Below, piece by piece: positions 1 to 6,963 of a stretch of 35,765 bases of DNA. Each line of letters begins with the position of its first letter. The first letter of the stretch is position 1. The notes under the pieces were generated by a model that saw only the letters and a program-made list of their open reading frames with translations, was not told where the DNA came from and did no database searches. Source of the stretch: an uncultured Lachnotalea sp. (lineage in GTDB: Bacteria; Bacillota; Clostridia; Lachnospirales; Lachnospiraceae); the NCBI GenBank assembly GCA_948470255.1, contig CAOKOS010000023.1, forward strand, positions 1 to 35,765, given 5' to 3'. The position numbers were made by a program, and so were the translations under genes.

Positions 1-181
1 TTTATAGGAAACCACGTCCTATAAAGTAAAACCGCTCCGCGAGGATCGCACTGCGACGGAAAGGAATGATATCGCTGAAGCGATTCGCCGCAGGCGAAGA
101 ATCCTGGATGGCAGGATTCTTTGTTTTTTATAGGAAACCACATCCTATAAAGTAAAACCGCTCCGCGAGGATCGCACTGCG
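1..181. repeat. Direct repeat of a 55-bp palindromic element
   Basis: Bases 1-55 recur at 127-181 with one difference (G16 versus A142), a period of 126 bp. Each copy opens with a perfect 8-bp inverted repeat (TTATAGGA at 2-9 and TCCTATAA at 17-24; 128-135 and 143-150), followed by a GC-rich tail with a small TCC-GCGA-GGA hairpin. The stretch between the copies carries three further hairpins: 71-84 (5-bp stem), 84-98 (6-bp stem, loop GCA) and 99-119 (8-bp stem). There is no coding potential. It looks like an interspersed palindromic (REP- or MITE-like) intergenic repeat. The left copy touches the window edge, so the array may continue outside. Function and copy number in the genome cannot be judged from here. 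Confidence 0.8.
99..127 (+). terminator. Hairpin with T-rich tail inside the repeat array
   Basis: An 8-bp perfect stem (GAATCCTG at 99-106, CAGGATTC at 112-119) with a 5-nt loop is followed by TTTGTTTTTT. This has the form of a Rho-independent terminator for a plus-strand transcript entering from the left, although it may simply be part of the repeat element. Confidence 0.35.
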
Positions 182-201
182 GCAAAAACCCTTCGGAAGA
201 T

Positions 202-804
202 TCATAAAAGATAATGCCGAAACAAATGGATCAGTTCTCCCTGGCTGCGCAGGCCAAGTTTCCTCAAGATACTGTTTTTCTGATTGGAGATGGTCTTACT
301 GGAAGAACGTAAAGTGATTTTGAACCCAAGCATGAGATTCAGGACGCTTTGTTCTGCTGCAGACAGATCAGACAAAATCAGAGAACGGATCAGCGCCAGC
401 TGAGGGGTGGCTCCTGTGGCCATTCTCCGAAGATTTTCGGGAAGAGCTTCAAAATGGCTTTTAAAAATATAACCGGAGGCGAAAGTCTGTTTGCAGGCTT
501 CAATAATGGTGTCAGGATCTTCATAAGCAGTTAAAATCACTAATTTGGCATCTGTTTTTAAGCGGATATTCCTCCCGGCCAGGATACCGTCCAATGGGGA
601 AGAGGATAAATTCAGATCCATCAGCACCAGATCCACCGGCAGGGAGGACAGCTTAAAAAGGGCTTCCTGTTCGCTTGCCGCATGTCCGACTACTGTCATA
701 TCTTTTTCCCGGTTCAGGGTAGTTTGGATTAAATAAGCAAAATCTAAATCATCTTCCACTGTAAAGATTTTCAGTTTTTTTGTCTTTGGAAAATCAAGTA
801 TCAT
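202..804 (-). CDS. Two-component response regulator with shortened LuxR-type DNA-binding domain
   Basis: The 200-residue protein has an N-terminal receiver domain (about 10-130) with the acidic pair E17/D18-D19, phosphoacceptor D63 in LVLMDLNL, the switch residue T92 and the conserved K115. The C-terminus (about 147-195) resembles a LuxR/GerE helix-turn-helix, ending in a recognisable ILRKLGLRSQGEL motif. However, the segment between LMLG and SSSKTIS is about six residues shorter than usual, removing much of the scanning helix. It is the likely output partner of the upstream histidine kinase: its ATG lies inside the end of that gene (11-bp overlap), so the two are translationally coupled. Target genes are unknown. 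Receiver assignment is firm; the DNA-binding activity of the shortened domain is uncertain. Confidence 0.88.
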   Translation of the reverse strand: MILDFPKTKKLKIFTVEDDLDFAYLIQTTLNREKDMTVVGHAASEQEALFKLSSLPVDLVLMDLNLSSSPLDGILAGRNIRLKTDAKLVILTAYEDPDTIIEACKQTFASGYIFKSHFEALPENLRRMATGATPQLALIRSLILSDLSAAEQSVLNLMLGFKITLRSSSKTISNQKNSILRKLGLRSQGELIHLFRHYLL

Positions 805-2269
805 GGTTTATTGAACCTCTCGTCAGTTTTTTTAAAAATCGTCTTTTTGTTTTTTGTTCCGGTTTCCATGGAAAGAAAAGGGAGAAAACAGTTCCGGTTT
901 CCACCCTGCTGTTTACGGAGATCCGGCCGCCATGCTTTTTCATAACCTTCTGACAGAAGAAAAGCCCCAGCCCCATATGCCCGTTGGAGGTGGGTTTTGT
1001 GGTGGAATAAGGTTCAAAAAGCCTGGGCAGAAAATCCGGAGAGATTCCGCTTCCCGTGTCGAAAAAAGAAATCTCCAACAGCCGGCGGCCGGGAATCACT
1101 TTTATGGACAAAGTACCGGAACCGTTCATGGCTTCTGCAGCATTATTTATCAGATTATTAAATACTTCCTGGACAGCCTCTTTGTCACAGAGAAGGGAAA
1201 TTCCAGGATCACATTCGATTTCTATGGAGATATCGGGATGTAGATGGGAAAATTCATCGGTGCAGGAGTTAAGCAGGGGGAGGATGAGGCAAGGTATCTT
1301 TTCCAGGCGGATTTCCTGTGAATAATACTGCATTTTTTCCATACAGTTTTTTAAATGTTCCGTGGAGCGGAAAATAATACTGGCATAGGAGGCATTTTCT
1401 TCCGGGGAAACAGAAGAAGCCAGGTTTTTCGCGCACCAGTTTATTTTGGACAATTCATTTTTGCATAAATGCCGGATACAGCGGGCTCCCAGGCCCATCA
1501 TCTGCCCGTCCTTGTCCCAGTCAAAGATTTCGTGGCGGAAGCGGGTTCCCATAATACCGCCGCGGAAAGCGGAAAAAAGAAAGTAAACCAGCAGAACTAA
1601 AAGAATCAGAAAATTACCTTGCCAGGCTTTGAACAAAGGCTTCAAACCCAGAGAATGGACAAGAAGCGCACTTATGATCCAGTACCAGATTGGGAGGAGC
1701 ACAAGGATAGCCACGCGTTTTTTCTGAGGGTAATAAGGCTCTTTCCGTTCTTTATGAAGGGTATGGAGAATCAAATAAGTCAAAATAAAGCCGTACACAG
1801 CATTGTAAATGGTAATTATGGGAAAAAAGGGCCGAAAGTGGAACTGGAAATATCTGGTTTTTGAATAAGGGAACAGGAATCCCATGAGAAGGCCAGGAAT
1901 AAAAGCGGCCGCTTTCAGCCAGGAAAATGTTTTTGGAAAATCTGTGTTGATACGGCTGAAATATAAACCAAAAATGAGGGCGGAAGGCATAGAAAAATAA
2001 TAAAAAAACCCGGTTAATACAGAGTAGACAATCATGGCGCCTGCCTCATCCGCCAGAGAAGGAAAAGCCTGGGACAACCATGGAAAAAAGGTAAAATAGA
2101 GATATTCTTTCAAAACACCGATGCTGAAGATCATACCGCTTATGAAACACCACCGGTTTAACACATTCTGGGAGTTGCCGAGGCGGATTATGATAAAAAG
2201 CATCCATATGACAACAGTGAAAAGAAGCAGAAGTTCACCGGGAAGACCGCTTTGGGGCGCAACGGACAT
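794..2269 (-). CDS. Seven-transmembrane sensor histidine kinase
   Basis: This is a membrane sensor kinase of 491 residues. About seven hydrophobic helices fill residues 11-235, with no obvious extracytoplasmic ligand domain. The dimerisation/phosphoacceptor segment has H267 in the motif RHLCKNE. The HATPase domain shows the N box (NNLINNAAEAM, 371-381), the G1 box DTGSGIS (404-410), the F box LFEPYSTTK and the G2 box GHMGLGLF (430-437). The open frame extends to 2323, but the ATG at 2269 is preceded by AAGGAGG with a 7-nt gap, so the first 18 codons are rejected. The end overlaps the response-regulator gene by 11 bp. The kinase probably senses a membrane-associated signal through its helices; the stimulus is unknown. 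Confidence 0.9.
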   Translation of the reverse strand: MSVAPQSGLPGELLLLFTVVIWMLFIIIRLGNSQNVLNRWCFISGMIFSIGVLKEYLYFTFFPWLSQAFPSLADEAGAMIVYSVLTGFFYYFSMPSALIFGLYFSRINTDFPKTFSWLKAAAFIPGLLMGFLFPYSKTRYFQFHFRPFFPIITIYNAVYGFILTYLILHTLHKERKEPYYPQKKRVAILVLLPIWYWIISALLVHSLGLKPLFKAWQGNFLILLVLLVYFLFSAFRGGIMGTRFRHEIFDWDKDGQMMGLGARCIRHLCKNELSKINWCAKNLASSVSPEENASYASIIFRSTEHLKNCMEKMQYYSQEIRLEKIPCLILPLLNSCTDEFSHLHPDISIEIECDPGISLLCDKEAVQEVFNNLINNAAEAMNGSGTLSIKVIPGRRLLEISFFDTGSGISPDFLPRLFEPYSTTKPTSNGHMGLGLFFCQKVMKKHGGRISVNSRVETGTVFSLFFPWKPEQKTKRRFLKKLTRGSINHDT

Positions 2270-2355
2270 GTCAGACCTCCTTGTACGGCGAAAGTTGCAG
2301 TGAAACCTGTAAAATCCAGACAACAGAAAAATTCTTACAGGACATAATTATTTAA

Positions 2356-2384
2356 AGTCTATCATATGGCCTGGGATGTGACAA
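2356..2384 (-). promoter_or_regulatory. Candidate promoter of the kinase/regulator operon
   Basis: On the minus strand TTGTCA (2384-2379) and TAGACT (2361-2356) are separated by 17 bp. The -35 matches consensus at five of six bases and the -10 at four of six. The position is about 80 bp upstream of the kinase start at 2269. Confidence 0.42.
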
Positions 2385-2396
2385 GAATTATTACTT

Positions 2397-2427
2397 CTTT
2401 GTCCACCTAAAATTTTTAGGAACAAAG
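2397..2427. repeat. Imperfect inverted repeat upstream of the kinase promoter
   Basis: Arms CTTTGT-cca-CCTAAAA (2397-2412) and TTTTAGG-a-ACAAAG (2414-2427) form a dyad centred at 2413 with a small internal asymmetry. It sits 13 bp upstream of the candidate -35 box of the kinase operon, so it could be an operator. It has only a short T stretch and does not look like a terminator. Confidence 0.4.
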
Positions 2428-2470
2428 GTAAGGAGGTGATTGGCAAAAGATATGCCCGGATAAATAAAAA

Positions 2471-2499
2471 CTGCGGCAGCCTATAGCTGCCGCAGCTTT
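2471..2499 (-). terminator. Rho-independent terminator of the DUF1700-dtd operon
   Basis: A perfect 10-bp GC-rich stem (CTGCGGCAGC 2471-2480, GCTGCCGCAG 2486-2495) with a 5-nt loop is flanked by A residues on the left and TTTT on the right. It can therefore work in both directions. It lies 20 bp past the dtd stop codon, which on the minus strand reads stem-loop then TTTTTATTTA. Confidence 0.85.
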
Positions 2500-2518
2500 T
2501 ATCCATATATGGCGGTAA

Positions 2519-2953
2519 TTATTCAAGAATGATTGTAAAAGGGCCGTCATTGAGAAGCGCCACATCCATGTGGGCGCCAAAGACACCATGTTCTACAACT
2601 GGTATGGTTTCCCGGCATTTTTCCATAAAGTATTGGTAGAGGGCTTCGGCGGTTTCCGGTTTTGCCGCTGCGGTAAAACTGGGACGGTTGCCATGGCGGC
2701 AGTCTGCATAAAGGGTAAACTGAGAAACCACCAGGAGGGAACCATCCACGTCTTTTAAAGACAGGTTGATTTTGTCATTTTCATCGGAGAAAATCCGCAG
2801 GTTTACCAGTTTCTTTGCGATCCTGTCGGCATCTGCCTTTGTATCGTTTTCTCCGACTCCTAAAAGTACAAGAAATCCCTTTTTGATTTGGCCTGTGATC
2901 TGGCCGTCCACTGTTACGGAAGCGTGTGCGACACGCTGGATGACTGCTTTCAT
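2519..2953 (-). CDS. dtd: D-aminoacyl-tRNA deacylase
   Basis: Dtd hydrolyses D-amino acids (and glycine mischarged on tRNA-Ala) off tRNA, a cytoplasmic proofreading step in translation. The 144-residue product has the two family signatures that build the active site across the dimer: SQFT at 77-80 and the Gly-cis-Pro motif NDGPFT at 135-140. The length is normal for the family. The frame is open to 3085, but the conserved N-terminus MKAVIQRV begins at 2953 behind an AAGGAAGG ribosome site, so the 44 upstream codons are excluded. It follows the DUF1700 gene by 31 bp and shares its promoter at 3585-3613. Confidence 0.95.
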   Translation of the reverse strand: MKAVIQRVAHASVTVDGQITGQIKKGFLVLLGVGENDTKADADRIAKKLVNLRIFSDENDKINLSLKDVDGSLLVVSQFTLYADCRHGNRPSFTAAAKPETAEALYQYFMEKCRETIPVVEHGVFGAHMDVALLNDGPFTIILE

Positions 2954-2984
2954 TTCGTTTTTTACCTTCCTTTTTCTGAATGTG

Positions 2985-3446
2985 TCACCTTCGCCTGGAC
3001 AGGCTGTAAATAATAAACAGGATAATAAACCAGACCCAGATTCCTTTGAACGAAAACAGGAGGAGGGAAGCGGTCCTGAATACAAAAAACAGGATGGAAA
3101 AAATCAGAAGGCATACAAAAAGTAGAATTCCGACTACCATCCATTTATTTACATGGAAACTCTTTTGACGGAAATTTCTGTCTTCTTCATCATCGTACAG
3201 GACGCTGTCATATTCCGGATCCCGGCGCTTTTTTCTATGCCGGTTTGAGTTTTCTGCTTCTATGATTGTCTTTGCCAGAAGCCGCGGATCACCCAGCTCA
3301 TCCAGGATATGGCTTTCTGAACGGCCATTTGCTGCCTGGCCGGAAATGTAGGAACGGTAATAATTCAGGTTTTCCGTGATCACATGGGGAGGGACTTGTC
3401 CGCTTAAAGATCTCTGAAGTACATCTAAAAATTCTTTTTGTGTCAT
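2985..3446 (-). CDS. DUF1700/HAAS-domain membrane protein
   Basis: The 153-residue protein starts with a HAAS-type helical domain (about 1-65: MTQKEFLDVLQRSLSG, later ILDELGDPRLLAKTII), as in DUF1700 proteins. A charged linker (70-95) follows, then two C-terminal membrane helices (about 101-123 and 126-148). HAAS domains are commonly found in small membrane proteins encoded next to PadR regulators. No PadR gene is adjacent here; the neighbour is dtd. A role in membrane-associated regulation is only an inference from family context. Transcription probably starts from the perfect promoter at 3585-3613 and reads through a hairpin-bearing leader. Confidence 0.8.
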   Translation of the reverse strand: MTQKEFLDVLQRSLSGQVPPHVITENLNYYRSYISGQAANGRSESHILDELGDPRLLAKTIIEAENSNRHRKKRRDPEYDSVLYDDEEDRNFRQKSFHVNKWMVVGILLFVCLLIFSILFFVFRTASLLLFSFKGIWVWFIILFIIYSLSRRR

Positions 3447-3474
3447 AAAAATCCTTTCTTGAATCTAAAAAAGG

Positions 3475-3511
3475 AAAGAGAAAACTAAAGGGGAGCAATA
3501 GTTTTCTCTTT
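3475..3511 (-). promoter_or_regulatory. 13-bp leader hairpin upstream of the DUF1700-dtd operon
   Basis: AAAGAGAAAACTA (3475-3487) and TAGTTTTCTCTTT (3499-3511) form a perfect 13-bp stem with an 11-nt loop. The hairpin lies between the promoter (transcription start near 3578) and the start codon at 3446, so it would fold in the 5' leader. The stem is AT-rich and has no following T-run on the minus strand, so it is more likely an RNA-stability, RNA-binding or operator element than a terminator. Confidence 0.6.
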
Positions 3512-3584
3512 GAAGGGAGTATAAAAATTAATAAGGGGTTAAAAATGAAAAAGAATTTATATATAAATTTCTTTTTCGATATTT

Positions 3585-3613
3585 ATTATAATAAGAAGCT
3601 TTTTAAATGTCAA
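3585..3613 (-). promoter_or_regulatory. Perfect consensus sigma-A promoter for DUF1700-dtd
   Basis: On the minus strand TTGACA (3613-3608) and TATAAT (3590-3585) are separated by exactly 17 bp, a full match to the vegetative consensus. The predicted start near 3578 gives a leader of about 130 nt. Confidence 0.85.
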
Positions 3614-3699
3614 GAATTTTCTTTTTAAAAGCGTATAAAAAAACAGGGCATAGAGATACTAAGTACGCAAGATAAATTTATAACAGGAGGGATTAGACC

Positions 3700-3900
3700 A
3701 TGGCGAATACCAGAAATTATTCTAACAACCAGGAAAACAGTTCCCAGAACAATTCTCAGAATAGTTCTCAGAACAGCCAGAATTCTCAGAAGAACAGCTC
3801 TCAGAATAGTTCTCAGAACTGCCACACTCACAATGGCAGCTCTCAGAACAATTCTCAGAACAGCCAGAGAAACAGCTCTAAGAATAACGGCAATTTCTAA
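3700..3900 (+). CDS. Small Asn/Ser/Gln-repeat protein
   Basis: The 66-residue product consists of 21 Asn, 18 Ser and 11 Gln, mostly as SQN and SSQN units. There is one short break, NCHTHNG, near residues 40-46, which has the only Cys and both His residues. There is no signal peptide or membrane helix. An AGGAGG site at 3685-3690 lies 9 nt before the ATG, so translation is credible. At DNA level the repeat is built from near-palindromic TTCTCAGAA units. Low-complexity proteins of this kind occur in spore-forming Clostridia, but I recognise no characterised family. A structural, coat-like or matrix role would be a guess. The gene stands alone between divergent transcripts. Confidence 0.7.
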   Translation: MANTRNYSNNQENSSQNNSQNSSQNSQNSQKNSSQNSSQNCHTHNGSSQNNSQNSQRNSSKNNGNF

Positions 3901-3903
3901 AGA

Positions 3904-3925
3904 AAGGGCGCTCTCCGGCGCCCTT
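3904..3925 (+). terminator. Hairpin after the Asn/Ser/Gln-repeat gene
   Basis: AAGGGCGC (3904-3911) and GCGCCCTT (3918-3925) form a perfect 8-bp stem with a 6-nt loop, three bases past the stop codon. The T-run after it is poor (TTACAT), so termination may be weak. Confidence 0.6.
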
Positions 3926-4011
3926 ACATAACGGGATTTTGGTGTCAAAAGCTTCGGAAAGTGAATAAATTATAGTGGGATAGAAGAAATTTTCAGATAT
4001 GGTGAGTTATA

Positions 4012-4296
4012 ATGAAAGAATTGGAAACCATTGCTTTTCGAGAGCTGAATAAGTATAAAAATGACGAGACATGTATAATTATCGACTTGCGCAGCAGGGA
4101 ATTGTACGAGGAAAGCCATGTGGACGGAGCATGGAATATACCTTATGAACATTTGGAGAAAGCGTGGAATATACTGCCCAAAGAAAAACTGATTCTTTTG
4201 TACTGTGAACGCGGAGGGACGGCCATGCTGGCTGGAAGAGAGCTTATGGAAAAAGGGTTTCATGTAAGGGCTGCGGTAGGCGGATTTGAGCATTGA
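4012..4296 (+). CDS. Single-domain rhodanese-like protein
   Basis: This 94-residue protein is a lone rhodanese domain. It has the DLRS motif (25-28), the typical SHVDGAWNIP segment (35-44), and the active loop C65-E-R-G-G-T with the catalytic cysteine that would carry a persulfide. Proteins of this size act as sulfurtransferases or sulfur carriers; the acceptor cannot be told here. The start has only a weak ribosome site (GGTGAG). The promoter of the next operon overlaps its stop codon, so it is probably a separate unit. Confidence 0.85.
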   Translation: MKELETIAFRELNKYKNDETCIIIDLRSRELYEESHVDGAWNIPYEHLEKAWNILPKEKLILLYCERGGTAMLAGRELMEKGFHVRAAVGGFEH

Positions 4297-4321
4297 CACG
4301 GGGACGGGAAAGCTTTAGAAT
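4293..4321 (+). promoter_or_regulatory. Promoter of the methyltransferase-protease-rdgB operon
   Basis: TTGACA (4293-4298) and TAGAAT (4316-4321) are separated by 17 bp: a perfect -35 and five of six matches in the -10. The -35 overlaps the rhodanese stop codon. The predicted start near 4328 leaves a leader of about 35 nt. Confidence 0.75.
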
Positions 4322-4362
4322 GGTATTGTGACTGACGGCCAGACCGTACAGAGGAGTACCGA

Positions 4363-5517
4363 ATGAAGACTTTTGAATTGATTGCCCCCTGCCATTTTGG
4401 CTTGGAATCCGTATTAAAAAAGGAAATTACAGACCTGGGATATGAAATCAGCCAGGTGGAAGATGGCCGCGTGACCTTTGTGGGTGACGCGGAGGCTGTC
4501 TGCAGGGCCAATATTGGCCTGCGGACGGCTGAAAGGGTTCTTCTCAAAATCGGCAGCTTTAAGGCATTGAGTTTTGAGGAGTTATTTGACCGGACGAAAG
4601 AACTTCCCTGGGAAAATTATCTGCCTCGCGACGCCCGTTTTTGGGTGACAAAGGCTACTTCTGTCAAAAGCAGGCTGTTCAGCCCTTCCGATATACAGTC
4701 CTTAGTAAAGAAGGCCATTGTAGAACGGCTGAAGACTGTTTATCAAATAAACTGGTTTGAGGAAAACGGGGCGGCTTATCCGATTCGCGTGTCTTTGATG
4801 AAGGATACGGTGACATTGGGGCTGGATACCAGCGGGGATTCCCTCCACAAGCGGGGATATAGGAAGCTGGCCAGCAGGGCGCCGATTACGGAGACGCTGG
4901 CAGCGGCCCTGATTCTTTTGACACCCTGGCGGGGAGACAGGATTTTAGTGGATCCTTTCTGCGGCAGCGGGACGTTTCCCATTGAGGCGGCTTTGATGGC
5001 AGCGCAGATTGCCCCCGGCATGAACCGTTCGTTTGCAGCGGAAGCCTGGGAAAATCTTGTTCCGAAACGGGAGTGGTATGACGCTTTTGACGAAGCGGCG
5101 GAGGCGATAAACCTGGATGTGGAGACAGATATCCAGGGGTATGATATTGACGGAGAAATTATCCGGGCGGCCAGGGAAAATGCAAGGCTGGCCGGTGTGG
5201 AAAAGCTGATTCATTTTCAGCAGAGAGACGTGTCGGCTCTCAGCCATCCGAAGAAGTATGGGTTTTTGATTACGAACCCTCCTTATGGAGAACGGCTTGA
5301 GGAAAAAGAGCATTTGCCTGCACTTTACCGGGCTTTGGGAGAGCGGTTTAAAGAACTGGATTCCTGGTCAGGGTATGTGATCACGGCCTATGAGGATGCG
5401 GAAAAGTATATTGGACGGAAAGCAGACAAAAACAGGAAGATTTACAACGGAATGATAAAAACTTATTTTTATCAGTTCCTCGGGCCGAAACCGCCGAAAC
5501 GGAGCCGGCCGGATTAA
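4363..5517 (+). CDS. THUMP-domain class I RNA methyltransferase, RlmL/YpsC family
   Basis: This 384-residue protein is related to the guanine-N2 methyltransferase half of RlmL, acting on 23S rRNA with S-adenosylmethionine. It has an N-terminal ferredoxin-like and THUMP region (about 1-155), the family motif LHKRGYR (161-167), the SAM-binding motif DPFCGSGT (197-204) and the catalytic NPPYGER (305-311). It lacks the second methyltransferase domain of the E. coli fusion protein, which is usual in Firmicutes. The ATG has an AGAGGAG site upstream. It is the first gene of an operon; the protease gene begins 15 bp after its stop. Confidence 0.92.
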   Translation: MKTFELIAPCHFGLESVLKKEITDLGYEISQVEDGRVTFVGDAEAVCRANIGLRTAERVLLKIGSFKALSFEELFDRTKELPWENYLPRDARFWVTKATSVKSRLFSPSDIQSLVKKAIVERLKTVYQINWFEENGAAYPIRVSLMKDTVTLGLDTSGDSLHKRGYRKLASRAPITETLAAALILLTPWRGDRILVDPFCGSGTFPIEAALMAAQIAPGMNRSFAAEAWENLVPKREWYDAFDEAAEAINLDVETDIQGYDIDGEIIRAARENARLAGVEKLIHFQQRDVSALSHPKKYGFLITNPPYGERLEEKEHLPALYRALGERFKELDSWSGYVITAYEDAEKYIGRKADKNRKIYNGMIKTYFYQFLGPKPPKRSRPD

Positions 5518-5532
5518 AATTGGAGAATACAA

Positions 5533-6954
5533 GTGAAATTACGATATAAATGGATATGCGGGCTGATTTCAGTCAGCCTTTTGTCCACGGCCATGACAGC
5601 TTGCAGCTATCCCTGGTCTTTTTTGAGTACGCAAAACAAAGAAGAAAAGACTATAGAAACGCCGGGATTTGCGGCGGTTGTCCCCAGGGACGGGCTTGGA
5701 CAGGAAGCGACAGAGAGAGAAACAGAAACAGAGGACACTGTACAGGAAACAAAAGATGCCGAAAGCGCTGTTTTGCTGCCGGAGCGGTTTGATTATAGGG
5801 AGTGGGGGCGCTGCCCTGCAGTGGGAAGCCAGGGGGACCTGGGCACTTGCTGGGCGTTCGCCACAATGATTGCACTGGAATCTTCCATTCTTCCGGAGGA
5901 GTCCTGGGATTTCAGTGAAGATCACATTTCTCTGCACAACAGTTTTGGTATGGGCCAGGACATGGGGGGGGACTATACCATGGCGATGGCTTATCTGCTG
6001 GCCTGGCAGGGGCCCGTCAGGGAAGAGGATGATCCTTATGGGGATGGAGAATCCCCGGAAGGTCTTGAGGCGGTGAAGCACGTCCAGGAAGTACAGATTC
6101 CTGAACCCAAAGATTATGATGCCATTAAGCGGGCAGTCTATTTCCACGGCGGAGTCCAGACCTCTCTTTATATGGCCATGGAACATGAGGACAGCGTTTC
6201 AGAATTTTATAAAGAAGAGACGTGTTCTTATTATTACAATGGAAGCGAAACATCCAACCATGATATTGTCATTGTGGGGTGGGATGATAATTACCCTCGG
6301 GAAAACTTTACCTATGAGCCGGAGAAGGACGGGGCTTTTATCTGTGTCAACAGCTGGGGCTTTGAGTTTGGGGAGCAGGGACTTTTTTATGTGTCCTATG
6401 AAGACGTCAATGTGGGAAAACACAACCTGGTTTATACCGGCGTGGAGGATTCGGACAACTACGATGCCCTTTACCAGTCTGACTTATGCGGATGGCTGGG
6501 ACAGCTTGGATATGGAGATGAAAGCGCATATTTTGCCAATGTCTATGAAGCAGAGGCAGATGAAACCCTGGAGGCGGTAGGCTTTTATGCAACGGGGAAA
6601 GATACAGAATATGAAGTATATGCCGCTGGCGACGTGGGAGAGGGGGAAAACCTCCGCCTGGGAAAAAGCCTGGGGAAAGGACGGTTTTCAAAGATGGGGT
6701 TTTATACCATTAAACTCACAGAGCCTGTAAAACTGAAAGCGGGGGAACGCTTTGCAGTAGCTGTTTTGATCCGTACGCCCGGGGCAATCCATCCGGTAGC
6801 CATTGAATATCAGGGAACAGGACATGAGATTATGACACAGGTGGACTTGGGAGATGGAGAGGGATACATCAGCGCCGACGGACGCCAGTGGACCAGGGCA
6901 GAGACGGACCAGGGGAGCAATATCTGCCTGAAAGCATACACCAGACGAAAATAG
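5533..6954 (+). CDS. Papain-family (C1) cysteine protease, predicted lipoprotein
   Basis: The 473-residue protein starts at GTG (GGAG 7 nt upstream). Its signal peptide ends in a lipobox (MTAC, Cys24), so it should be anchored outside the membrane. A Glu/Thr-rich linker (about 35-80) leads to a papain fold with oxyanion Q100, catalytic C106 in GTCWAFA, H243 in SNHDIVIVGW and N273 in VNSWG. The catalytic residues are therefore complete. The last 165 residues or so form a beta-rich region similar to the lectin-like domain seen behind clostridial C1 peptidases. The role could be peptide scavenging or wall and surface turnover; the substrate is unknown. It is unusual to find it inside an operon of RNA- and nucleotide-maintenance genes. 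Confidence 0.9.
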   Translation: MKLRYKWICGLISVSLLSTAMTACSYPWSFLSTQNKEEKTIETPGFAAVVPRDGLGQEATERETETEDTVQETKDAESAVLLPERFDYREWGRCPAVGSQGDLGTCWAFATMIALESSILPEESWDFSEDHISLHNSFGMGQDMGGDYTMAMAYLLAWQGPVREEDDPYGDGESPEGLEAVKHVQEVQIPEPKDYDAIKRAVYFHGGVQTSLYMAMEHEDSVSEFYKEETCSYYYNGSETSNHDIVIVGWDDNYPRENFTYEPEKDGAFICVNSWGFEFGEQGLFYVSYEDVNVGKHNLVYTGVEDSDNYDALYQSDLCGWLGQLGYGDESAYFANVYEAEADETLEAVGFYATGKDTEYEVYAAGDVGEGENLRLGKSLGKGRFSKMGFYTIKLTEPVKLKAGERFAVAVLIRTPGAIHPVAIEYQGTGHEIMTQVDLGDGEGYISADGRQWTRAETDQGSNICLKAYTRRK

Positions 6955-6963
6955 GAGTTTACG

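Noticed and set aside
1-181. CRISPR array
   Set aside because: Only two repeat copies are present, they are 55 bp with internal palindromes, and the 71-bp interval is itself structured rather than a unique spacer.
2429-2463. Ideal AAGGAGGTGA site followed by a 7-codon TTG frame and then the hairpin at 2471
   Set aside because: It looks like a leader peptide with an attenuator, but no plus-strand gene follows; the hairpin is better explained as the dtd terminator.
3632-3660. Sporulation sigma-factor promoter before the Asn/Ser/Gln-repeat gene
   Set aside because: GTATA and CATAGAGATA resemble parts of sigma-E/F/K elements, but the spacing and bases do not fit any consensus well enough.
3625-3948. 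Minus-strand frame of 107 codons opposite the Asn/Ser/Gln-repeat gene
   Set aside because: It is the antisense reading of the repeat (a run of Val/Leu/Arg), spans the divergent promoter region and has no ribosome site or family match.
5569-6186. Minus-strand frame of 205 codons inside the protease gene
   Set aside because: It is a shadow of the well-supported papain-family gene, with no ribosome site and no recognisable domain.
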